A DNA stretch of 64,000 bases from Mytilus californianus (Eukaryota > Mollusca > Bivalvia > Mytilida > Mytilidae): contig NW_026262712.1 of the NCBI RefSeq assembly GCF_021869535.1, positions 52,828,384 to 52,892,383 on the forward strand. Direction: 5' to 3'. Position 1 is the stretch's first letter; each line of letters starts with the position of its first letter. Position numbers and translations under genes: made by a program. Shown in pieces: positions 35,480 to 46,587 of the stretch. The notes beneath the pieces were generated by a model that saw nothing but the letters and a program-made list of their open reading frames with translations, was not told the DNA's origin and did not search any database.

Positions 35480-36380
35480 ACCGAGCCCCCGAATTAGACT
35501 TACCACCTGGGGTGTACTCATAGGAGCAACACAACGGGTGCCATATGTAGTACAGGATCTGCTTACCGTTCCGAAACACCTGAGATCACCCCTAGTTTGC
35601 TTAAAAGGGGTTCGTGTTGCTCTTGCCATAGTTTTGATGTTGGGGTTCGTGCTTTTTAAGTTTCAAATGTCTGTGTTGTTTATACCGTGTATCATATGTC
35701 TTGAAATACGTGTTTCTATTTTAAAATGTCATAGTCAGTCAAATTTCAGGGATAGGACATTTACTTGAGAGATGATTTATTACTTTGGAGATGTCTTACG
35801 GAGTCAATTACCAATCCGCTATTTTGTGATTCCTAATAATTTGATAAAACTTATAAACGTATTTTATAGAAGTAACACGACGGTTGTCGTATACGGAGCA
35901 GGATATGCTAACCCTTCTGAACACCTGAGATCACTCCCGGTTTTTGGTGGGGTTCGTGTTGCTCAGTTTTTAGTTCTCTATGTTATGTTTTGTGTACTCC
36001 TGTTTGTCTTTTTGTCGTTTTTCGTTTGTTTTTTGCATAGCATTGTCAGTTTGTTTTTGTTTAATGAGTTTGAATATTTCATTGGTATCATTCGCCTCTT
36101 TTTCACGTTTCGTCGAATAAGACTTATCACCGGGTTTATACTTGCATAAGCAACACAACGGGTGCCACATGTGAAGCAGGATCTGCTTACCCTTCCGGAG
36201 CACCTGAAATCACCCCGGTTTTTGTTGGGGTTCGTGTTGCACAGTCTTGTGTTTTCTATATTGTGTTGTGTATACTGTTGTTTGTCTTTTGGTCTTTTTA
36301 TTTTTTTGCCATGGCGTTGTCAGTTTATTTTCGACTTTTTAGTTTGAATGACCCTTTGATATCTTTCGTTTCTCTTTTAC
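35480..36380 (+). repeat. Three tandem copies of a Naiad 3' tail
   Basis: Units near 35480-35660, 35870-36100 and 36115-36380 share GCAACACAACGGGTGCCA-ATGT, CAGGATCTGCTTACC-TTCCG, CACCTGA-ATCACCCC and GGGGTTCGTGTTGC. The middle one lacks the ACAACGGGTGCC piece. The last one ends with CATGGCGTTGTCAGTTT… CCTTTGATATCTTTCGT. I recall this as the common tail of a bivalve PLE. Frames in it (35393-35629, 35772-36149, 35970-36203) are spurious. Confidence 0.65.
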
Positions 36381-36859
36381 AAAAAAGTCTTACTAGTAAC
36401 ATGAAAATGTAAGCAATACACCAGTCACTTTATGCTCGCGTGGGAAATCCAACTGATAATATACGCTTTGACAATTAGCTATTCTTAATTGAATAAGTCA
36501 GTCAGTGACATATAGTGGAGATATATTTACATTTACTTCCTGTTTCACAGTAGTTGCAAACTCTGCATGAATTGTCTTGAAGTGAAGATCTTAGACGACT
36601 ATTTTCAGCCATTTTAAAATGATTACAAATTCAAGTACGTCATTAGTGTGCCTAAACCTAAAAACCTAAAATCTTGCCTGGGGTAGACAAAACCTTAGTA
36701 ATTCAAATTGTTTAGAACTTTAATATTAGCAATAAATATACAGAAAATGATGTATCAGAGATATTTCATGCCAGCAAGGAAGCGCTGAATAATGGCATGG
36801 ACAGGTGATACTCTCGATGACAAAGCGTCCATCAGCATGCAAGTGATTCTAAATCTCAT
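36381..36859. other. Unassigned; short cysteine-containing frame on minus strand
   Basis: A 36-residue minus frame at 36502-36612 starts MAENSRLRSSLQDNS and has CRVCNYCETGSKC. No partner exons or acceptor were found, so no function is proposed. Confidence 0.3.
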
Positions 36860-37165
36860 GAAAGATACCAGATTTATAATTTAGTACGTCAGTAGATAGA
36901 TATAAGAAGATGTGGTATGAGTTCCAATGAGACAACTCTCCATCCAAGACACAATTTGTAAAAGTAAACCACTATAGGTCAAAGTACGGCCTTCAACACG
37001 GAGCCTTGACTCACACCGAACAGCAAGCTATAAAGGGCCCCAAAATGACTTGTGTAAAACCATAGTGTAAAACATACGTTTCGTCTACATAAAAGTCATT
37101 AATGGCACTAGAATCAACATTTGAAGGGCCAAATCAATAACGAAGTTAAAGGGCTTTTAATTGTG
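36860..37165 (+). repeat. Mussel repeat split by a family 1 fragment
   Basis: Outer: GAAAGATACCAGATTTATAATTTAGTACG and, after the insert, CATACGTTTCGTCTACATAAAAG. Insert 36897-37065: AGATGTGGTATGAGTTCCAA to GGGCCCCAAAATGACTTG. The order of events (family 1 into the GTTTCGTCTAC family) can be read from the nesting. Confidence 0.6.
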
Positions 37166-38110
37166 AGTGCTTGCAATTCAGTTTGTTACATTGTCTAACT
37201 TTCTAAAAACAGTTGAAATTGAATATTTCAACACTAACTGAAAGAAATGTTAAGTTAAGTGTCCCGCGGACTTAATAAGCTGTGTCACAATGTTCCTGAC
37301 TTTTTAAAATTTTCTACCGGAAATGACTTTGAAAACGTATGATATATCAGGAAGTATGAGTGCTACCATTTCGTTTCATCTGGACTAAAATTCTGTTTAG
37401 AATTCATGCGATTATGATTTTTACCACCATATATCCCCCTCCTAATTACGTTTCTATTTACATTTGTATACCATCTTTTTATAGATAAATGCACTTAAAT
37501 GATAATACACTTAAAACACTTAAATTATAATATTACATTTTAAAAATAACATGACGCTAGTTCAGGTATACATAATAATTAGATTAAAGATTTAGGGTGC
37601 ATGTGTTGTTTATTTTTGTGTTATATATTTGCCATTTGTCATTTCAAAGGTTTTTCAGCTGTTTTGCCGTTATTTAACTTGTTTCGTCTAACTACTGTAT
37701 TTCGAGTTATATTTGCGTTGTGTTTTGTTGCAGTTTAGGTCCTACGGTCCTACACAGGGTAGCTACATTCTTGCTCTTGTACAAAATATTTAAATAACTA
37801 GTGAAATATTTGCATTATTTTGAGTTAATATCTTGATAAAATGGATACAATAAACATAGCGAAAATTTAAAACAAGCGGAATTTCCGGGTAATTAAAAAT
37901 GCACCGTTATATAAAAGCCATGAAATCATAATTTTACATTATTCAGTATTGTGCTCAGCCTTTATTTGAAGATAGCATCATTCTTCTCATTGTCATTGTG
38001 AAACTCTTGTAGCCACCATTTCCCCATCACTTTCTTTCATTCTTTATTATTTTTTCAAATTAAATTTTTAAATTTAGTCTTCCTTTAATCATAAGAAAAA
38101 AACACCATCT
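37166..38110. other. Non-coding, no recognised feature
   Basis: No gene supported. Confidence 0.4.
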
Positions 38111-38111
38111 T

Positions 38112-39086
38112 AGGCCAGAATTTTTTAATTTGTTGGTTACGGATCCGCCGACCCTTTTTTTCCGATTTTCAGGGAAAAAATATGCTTTTTTATTCCCGCC
38201 GACCCTAACAAATACATTGTCCCTGAAATAAAAATATAAATATCTGTAGCAACTTTTTCCCGATATTAAGTGCATTATTTTAGCATGTTAAAACGTCTTA
38301 AAAAATATTAAAAACTCTAAAAATAATCCGATGTGTTTGTGTGCCTAAAAATAGACAATCAAAACTGACCGTGAAATGTTGTTTACGCAAATAGTTTTGC
38401 GAAACGGAATCTATGTTAAAAGCCAATTACACATGTACCATAAGTTTGGTTTCCCACTTTTTTCATAATTCCGTAAAATTTTTCATCTCATAGATGAAAT
38501 GGACAATGGACCCGTCCAAACGGGAAAGACGTCAATTTAAAAGTAACAACCAATTTGGAATCTTCAAGTTTTCCGTTTGGATATCAAAGCGAAATTGCCT
38601 GCCAACGGATGAAACCGGTATCCTCGTTTTTCCATTGGACGCGTCTACTTCGTTTACGACATGGATGGTCAAGTTTTACTTTCGTGCGACGTGTTTTCAA
38701 CTTTTATTTCACATGTTTTCGTGCTTGAAGTTTATTAATATATTTCCTGAAAGTTTATAAAAAGCAACCAGTAGCTGGTTTGAACTTTTTTTTTCGTTCG
38801 TGAAATGACCATTTGTTTCCTGATTGCCCGTGGACATACCCCCTTTTTACAAATTTATGTGGCGGTGGTATGCATTGTACGTTTGAAACAGCTGTGCAAT
38901 AATGTTTGGAACTAAAAATTAAGAAAAAGCGTACCAAAACTATTGTTAGTAAGCTGAAATATTTATCAAATTTATACATATTTTTCTGCCTTGAAAGAAT
39001 TTTTTGTTTATTTTTTTTTCCGACCGCCTGACCCGACATTTTCACATGAAAAATTCGTAAACCAACACATTAAAAAACCCTGGCCA
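38112..39086. mobile_element. 975-bp terminal-inverted-repeat element (GGCCA ends)
   Basis: Left GGCCAGAATTTTTTAATTTG then TTGGTTACGGATCCGCCGACC; right, reversed, GGCCAGGGTTTTTTAATGTG then TTGGTTTACGAAT and TCAGGCGGTCGG. The arms span about 75 bp with gaps. The interior has no recognised transposase; frames of 88 and 96 residues have no known motif. The end sequence resembles that of 29802-30048. Confidence 0.7.
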
Positions 39087-39190
39087 GAGAGTACAACATA
39101 TTATATCAACCATCAACACTGGCTCCTACGACAAAATTCCAGAGAGTACAACATAGGCAACCAACAATAATAAAAGATGGTCTATATAAT

Positions 39191-39570
39191 AATAAGGAGA
39201 TGTGGTATGATTGCCTATGAGACAACTATCCACCAAAGTTCAAATGAAGTGGATGTTAGCAATTATAGGCAACCGTACGGCCTTCAACAATGAGAAAAAC
39301 CCATACCGTATGGTCGGCTATAAAAGGCCCCGACATGAAAAATATAAAACAATTCAATTGAGAAAAATAACGGCCTAATTTATAACAAAGCAATTTACGA
39401 AAAACAAATATGACGGACATGAACCAACGACAACCACTGAACTACAGGCTCCTGACTTGGGACAGGCACATAAAGAATGTGGCGGGGTTAAACATATTTG
39501 TGAGCGCTCAACCCTACCCTAACCTGGGACAGTGGTGTAACAGTACAACATAAGAACAAAATATAGCTTG
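39191..39570 (+). repeat. Mussel repeat family 1
   Basis: Near-complete 5' part: AATAAGGAGATGTGGTATGA, CAACCGTACGGCCTTCAACA, CGGCTATAAAAGGCCCCGAC, GTGGCGGGGTTAAACATATT, ending at ACAGTACAACATAAGAAC. Confidence 0.8.
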
Positions 39571-40061
39571 CTTTTGGACTGGCAAACATGAGGTGGGAAT
39601 AAACCAGTTTTACGTGCACACAAACCTTCTCGTTTTTTTTTCTATCTAAAACGTGTGTCGTAAAATAATAACACACTGTAAAACCTTTAATAATGAAATG
39701 AAAGTGCACTTGTTTGAAATGCGAATTATAATCAATGCTTCTTTTGTAATAGGCAAACTAATGTCCTCATCAAATTATAACACGTCAGATATATTATATC
39801 TATACTTAAAAGGCTTCTTTTTTACTTCAAAAACACATTTTCTAGGCAAATTTTCTCATCAAAATATAAATTCACTAGATGTTTTAGATTGTAGACCAAT
39901 GTCCTAACCTAGATCCATCTAATCAATACTCGTTTAAGCTTGAATGATAAACTCAATAACAAATGCAAAGCTGAAATAATTTTATTATTCTAATGGACAA
40001 CGTGATTTTTCCAAGATCATGAATATGCAGCTACTCTGTTCTTTGTATTTCTAGATCTTAT
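39571..40061. other. 3' flank of the lectin gene, unassigned
   Basis: Contains the likely 3' UTR of the minus-strand lectin gene (TTTATT, i.e. AATAAA on minus, near 39979-39984). No other gene supported. Confidence 0.4.
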
Positions 40062-40279
40062 TTAGCTAGATCTGTCATCCACTGCATAAACTTTGACCTC
40101 TGCGACATGCAAGTAATCTCTTCTTTTCAACATCAGTTTTACATAACGTGCATTTTCGTCATGTCCACATTCAAATCGAAGATGAGCTCCGAGTAGTGCC
40201 GGTCCAACGTAATGGGCACATAGATGCATTTCATTGTGTGATCGGCCAACAATAATGTCCAAGTTACGAAGACGTTCTC
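40062..40279 (-). CDS. Lectin exon 3 (C-terminal half of FTP domain)
   Basis: Starts after GTTTTAG (40280-40286), continues ERLRNLDIIVGRSHNEMHLC, an RFECGHDENARYVKLMLKRR core, and ends YAVDDRSS* (TAA at 40062-40064). Undamaged. Confidence 0.85.
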
Positions 40280-40668
40280 CTAAAACAAAATAATATATTA
40301 TACATGTTATAGGAAATTTTTAACTGAAAAAAAATAATTATGCAACATCTTGTTTTAACTGCTTATATACTAATTTACCCAGCATTAAGTAATGTGTTCG
40401 ACCAGCTTGTATTAGGATATGGATTATATAAAGGAGTACACATAAGTGCCATGACTGGGTTACTTTTTTTCATTTGGTATGTCAAATATATCAATTGGGT
40501 GCAATTTAACGGATTTTATATAACAATGCGTAGAAATTAATATGTCAATGGGTCATAATTTTTTTTTATGAGATGTCTGTACAAACTGTGTCCTGACCTT
40601 TTTATGTAATTAATAATAATGACCCCGTGTGGTTAACATCTTATTATGTCATGTGCAGATTGTATGTC

Positions 40669-40706
<38 letters not shown>

Positions 40707-43700
40707 TGGGTTATGATTAAGTCCCAGCTGGACATCTAGATCTGTTCCCACATTTGTATATATATATATATATAGATTGCCTAACAATGTAATTTTAACA
40801 CACTATTTAGTATGTAAATATAAGAATGTTTAAAATATTTACAAAATGATGAAAATAAACGCAATATTTCGCTAGACTAACTAGCTTCATCAAGCGTGCA
40901 TCTATCCAGGTGAAATCGGATGTAGATGATAAGAAACGTTTGCAGCTCAATGTATATGTTGCACTTGAATTTAGCTGCCTTGAAAATAATACATAATTTG
41001 GATGAAGTTCAAGATTTTTACAAAATTGGTAGTTGAAGTTAGCAACGTCCATTGGCCAATATTACAGTATAAAAAGGACGATGCTGTGTACTAAATTATT
41101 CTTTATCTTTCCTGTATCTTTTCTCATCTTTTTCGTTAAGACCATCAGGTTCTAAAGTGTGGAGTTGGTGGATCCAAAAATTTTCTCTTCTCCTTCTCGC
41201 CGTGGTGTCCCACTCGGTGTTGACTTCTATGATTTGGAAGGTAACATTATCAAAAGAATGTTTCGTTGAACGAAGATGTCTTGTGAGAGGACAGTTTTTG
41301 TTGGTTTTGTACCATGAACGATGGTTATTGAGCCGAATATTAAATTTGTCCATTGTTTCTCCCACATACTGAATGCCACATGTGTCACATGTTAATATAT
41401 AAATTGAGTTCTCCGTTTTACAGTTGGAATTTGAGTAGATGGTATAATTTTGTTTAGTAACGGAGCTGATGAAAGAACTGCTTGTATTGGCAGCTTTACA
41501 ACACAAGCAGTTCCTTCGACCACATTGTTTGTAGCAACCGGGAGATGGAGTAGGCTGCTTTGCTAATACAGATGTCACTAATTTGTCACGGATGTTTTTA
41601 GGTCTTCTGAAGGCCATGACTAGTGGTGAGGAAAATACTTTTTTAAGATTTGAATCATTTTCTATAATTTTCCAATGCTTCTGAACAATGGAAGACACAG
41701 TTTTAAAATCAGGATGGTAAGTGAGTATAAGGGGTGTTCTGTTAGCCGCTTTATTCTTATCTTTGTACTCTAGAAGTTCTTGGCGACTAGTTTTGTTTGC
41801 TCTTTCGAAAGCGCTATCAATGATGTTGTTATTGTATCCTCGAACAACTAGATGTTTACGTAGTTGTCCAAGTCTAGCATTTTGCGTATTTTCAGTAGAG
41901 CATATTCTCTTGATTCGCAATGCCTGGCTGAATGGGATGCCACGGGAGCAGTGTTTAGGATGGCAACTTTTAGGAGAAAGGAATTGATGTTTGTCCGTTT
42001 GTTTGGTATGAAGGTCCGTTATAATGGTTCCATTCTTGATGTAACTCGTAGTGTCGAGGAAGTTTATTTTCTCCATAGATGATTCATATGTAAATTTTAT
42101 TGAATGGTGGAAAGAGTTACAGTGTCCTAGAAATTCATTAAGATGTTCTTGTGAATCTGTCCATTTGAAATCAATATCGTCAATGAATCGGAACCATGAT
42201 AAGGGCTGGTATGGAGCACTAGCCAAGAGGCGTTTTTCAAGTTGGCCCATAAATATGTTGGCATATGACGGGGCCATTTTTGTGCCCATAGTAGTACCGT
42301 CTATCTGGAGATAATGTTTTTCATTGAAAGAGAAGTTGTTGTTCTCTAGCACTAGTTTCAGAAGTGTAACAAGGCACTCAGTTGGAGGATTTTTTTCACT
42401 ACGAGTGTTCCATACCTCTTCACACGCTGCTATTCCTTCGTCTTGTGGAATGTTGGTATATAAAGAAGACACGTCCATGGATGCAAGTATAGTATTGCTT
42501 GGTAGAGGATTGAGGCTTTCCATTTTCTTTAGATAATCAGTCGTATCTTGGATGTAAACTGTAAAACGGAGAACTCAATTTATATATTAACATGTGACAC
42601 ATGTGGCATTCAGTATGTGGGAGAAACAATGGACAAATTTAATATTCGGCTCAATAACCATCGTTCATGGTACAAAACCAACAAAAACTGTCCTCTCACA
42701 AGACATCTTCGTTCAACGAAACATTCTTTTGATAATGTTACCTTCCAAATCATAGAAGTCAACACCGAGTGGGACACAACGGCGAGAAGGAGAAGAGAAA
42801 ATTTTTGAATCCACCAACTCCACACTTTAGAACCTGATGGTCTTAACGAAAAAGATGAGAAAAGATACAGGAAAGATAAAGAATAATTTAGTACACAGCA
42901 TCGTCCTTTTTATACTGTAATATTGGCCAATGGACGTTGCTAACTTCAACTACCAATTTTGTAAAAATCTTGAACTTCATCCAAATTATGTATTATTTTC
43001 AAGGCAGCTAAATTCAAGTGCAACATATACATTGAGCTGCAAAAGTTTCTTATCATCTACATCCGATTTCACCTGGATAGATGCACGCTTGATGAAGCTA
43101 GTTAGTCTAGCGAAATATTGCGTTTATTTTCATCATTTTGTAAATATTTTAAACATTCTTATATTTACATACTAAATAGTGTGTTAAAATTACATTGTTA
43201 GGCAATCTATAATTTTATTTGTGTAATTGAATTAATCTCTGTACTGATTATTCCACACTCCCATAGATTTGTATGTCATGTGCTGCTATTTATAGGCACT
43301 TATATTATTATCTTCAGTAGTACGCATTTCACAAATGTTTGTGTAATCCATTCAAATCTATCGCTATCTTTACAACATGGATAGAGCACTGCATTTCAAG
43401 AAATTAAGATCTTTAACTAAAAAGAAACTACAAACTGAACATCATTTATCAAACTTAAAAAAATATATTCAAAGTAGAACTGTACCAAAAGGTTTAAACA
43501 TCAAAGTGAGTCCCCAGGCACCGGGACATAAATCCAAAAGATTCATGAGCCGTTGGAATGAAATTCTGTTTAACTGTTCAATCCAGCTACTTCAACTGTT
43601 ACTTTCTTTTACAACCACAAATTACAAACAAATTGTAAATGAAATATCAGATATCATCAACAATAGTAACATTTCACGTGACGATTTACCAATAATTAAA

Positions 43701-46548
43701 CGTCGCCTCGCAGATATTGAAAAAATTGAACTATCCAAACATAAAGAAAAACAAAGGAATAAATTTCAAAGAGATAAAATTCACACTGTCTATTTAAATC
43801 AGGATATGAATGATATCAATACAACAAACCATAAGGTCCCTAGAAAAAGAAAATTCAAAAGACGGAAACAAAAAACTGAAAGCATTGTTGTAAATTTGTC
43901 ATCTAAAGAACTTACACGTGCTGAAGAATCTCTTTTAAGTAAAGGTTTAAACTTCTGTCCTATCCCATCAAATGTAAATAACTTTCAGCTAGACGAGGAC
44001 TTAGACCAATTCGCTAGACGTTTACGCTTGAAAGATTTTTTCTACAATAGGGGCAAGAAAAACCTTGAAGAAGCTGGATTAACAGATTCAGATACTGACA
44101 CCAATGAAGAAGTCACGCCCATCCCAAAATTTAAGAAAAAAAGTTCATGGAAACCACCTAAGAGTAAAAATGATAACTTGGAGTCATTCATTAACTACGT
44201 GAGGTCTGATATAAAGTCCTGTATAACAAATACAAGAAATTATAATTTATCCAAGTCAGAAAGCATTGCTTTGAAAGCGTTAAAAGATCAAGAGGATATC
44301 GTAATAAAACCTGCCGACAAAGGGGGCGCTGTGGTTGTCATGAATAAAACAGATTACATAGCAGAGGGAAATCGCCAACTTTCAAACTCCATTTTTTATA
44401 AACAATTAACCACAGATCCAACACTAAATAATATTCGAAGGATCAACACCATCCTTCAAGAGATGTTCGACAAAAAGCATATAGACAATGACACCTTTGA
44501 TTATCTCCGACCTCTTGAGAACGAAGCAAAGGCCGGAAGATTCTATATGTTGCCTAAAATACATAAAACGGGCAATCCAGGTCGACCAATTGTTTCAGCA
44601 AATAGTCATCCAACTGAAAAGATATCAGAATTTTTAGACCATCATCTAAGACCTCATGTGAAAGAACTACCCTCTTACATCCAAGATACGACTGATTATC
44701 TAAAGAAAATGGAAAGCCTCAATCCTCTACCAAGCAATACTATACTTGCATCCATGGACGTGTCTTCTTTATATACCAACATTCCACAAGACGAAGGAAT
44801 AGCAGCGTGTGAAGAGGTATGGAACACTCGTAGTGAAAAAAATCCTCCAACTGAGTGCCTTGTTACACTTCTGAAACTAGTGCTAGAGAACAACAACTTC
44901 TCTTTCAATGAAAAACATTATCTCCAGATAGACGGTACTACTATGGGCACAAAAATGGCCCCATCATATGCCAACATATTTATGGGCCAACTTGAAAAAC
45001 GCCTCTTGGCTAGTGCTCCATACCAGCCCTTATCATGGTTCCGATTCATTGACGATATTGATTTCAAATGGACAGATTCACAAGAACATCTTAATGAATT
45101 TCTAGGACACTGTAACTCTTTCCACCATTCAATAAAATTTACATATGAATCATCTATGGAGAAAATAAACTTCCTCGACACTACGAGTTACATCAAGAAC
45201 GGAACCATTATAACGGACCTTCATACCAAACAAACGGACATACATCAATTCCTTTCTCCTAAAAGTTGCCATCCTAAACACTGCTCCCGTGGCATCCCAT
45301 TCAGCCAGGCATTGCGAATCAAGAGAATATGCTCTACTGAAAATACGCAAAATGCTAGACTTGGACAACTACGTAAACATCTAGTTGTTCGAGGATACAA
45401 TAACAACATCATTGATAGCGCTTTCGAAAGAGCAAACAAAACTAGTCGCCAAGAACTTCTAGAGTACAAAGATAAGAATAAAGCGGCTAACAGAACACCC
45501 CTTGTACTCACTTACCATCCTGATTTTAAAACTGTGTCTTCCATTGTTCAGAAGCATTGGAAAATTATAGAAAATGATTCAAATCTTAAAAAAGTATTTT
45601 CCTCACCACCAGTCATGGCCTTCAGAAGACCTAAAAACATCCGTGACAAATTAGTGACATCTGTATTAGCAAAGCAGCCTACTCCATCTCCCGGTTGCTA
45701 CAAACAATGTGGTCGAAGGAACTGCTTGTGTTGTAAAGCTGCCAATACAAGCAGTTCTTTCATCAGCTCCGTTACTAAACAAAATTATACCATCTACTCA
45801 AATTCCAACTGTAAAACGGAGAACTCAATTTATATATTAACATGTGACACATGTGGCATTCAGTATGTGGGAGAAACAATGGACAAATTTAATATTCGGC
45901 TCAATAACCATCGTTCATGGTACAAAACCAACAAAAACTGTCCTCTCACAAGACATCTTCGTTCAACGAAACATTCTTTTGATAATGTTACCTTCCAAAT
46001 CATAGAAGTCAACACCGAGTGGGACACCACGGCGAGAAGGAGAAGAGAAAATTTTTGGATCCACCAACTCCACACTTTAGAACCTGATGGTCTTAACGAA
46101 GAAGATGAGAAAAGATACAGGAAAGATAAAGAATAATTTAGTACACAGCATCGTCCTTTTTATACTGTAATATTGGCCAATGGACGTTGCTAACTTCAAC
46201 TACCAATTTTGTAAAAATCTTGAACTTCATCCAAATTATGTATTATTTTCAAGGCAGCTAAATTCAAGTGCAACATATACATTGAGCTGCAAACGTTTCT
46301 TATCATCTACATCCGATTTCACCTGGATAGATGCACGCTTGATGAAGCTAGTTAGTCTAGCGAAATATTGCGTTTATTTTCATCATTTTGTAAATATTTT
46401 AAACATTCTTATATTTACATACTTAATAGTGTGTTAAAATTACATTGTTAGGCAATCTATAATTTTATTTGTGTAATTGAATTAATCTCTGTACTGATTA
46501 ATCCACACTCCCATAGATTTGTATGTCATGTGCTGCTATTTATAGGCA

Positions 46549-46587
<39 letters not shown>

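Larger units (their letters stand above)
43309..46556 (+). mobile_element. Full-length canonical Penelope-like retroelement
   Basis: Leader 43309-43376, intact coding region 43377-46136 and 3' UTR, ending in (TA)n at 46551. Together with the left pLTR it has the LTR-like direct-repeat layout. High identity between its copies and the undamaged frame mean recent activity. It lies antisense to the host lectin gene, in intron 2. Confidence 0.92.

Noticed and set aside
35393-36347. Several 60-125 residue frames
   Set aside because: They overlap tandem Naiad tail repeats on both strands and are not related to known proteins.
36502-36612. Small cysteine-rich peptide gene (CRVCNYCETGSKC)
   Set aside because: Only 36 codons, no acceptor, no partner exon and no recognised family.
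42548-42808. Separate 86-residue GIY-YIG gene, with the TGA at its end as possible selenocysteine
   Set aside because: It is the left pseudo-LTR of the PLE. The right copy has TGG at the same codon, and sequence after the stop is frame-compatible 3' end, so TGA is a simple nonsense mutation.
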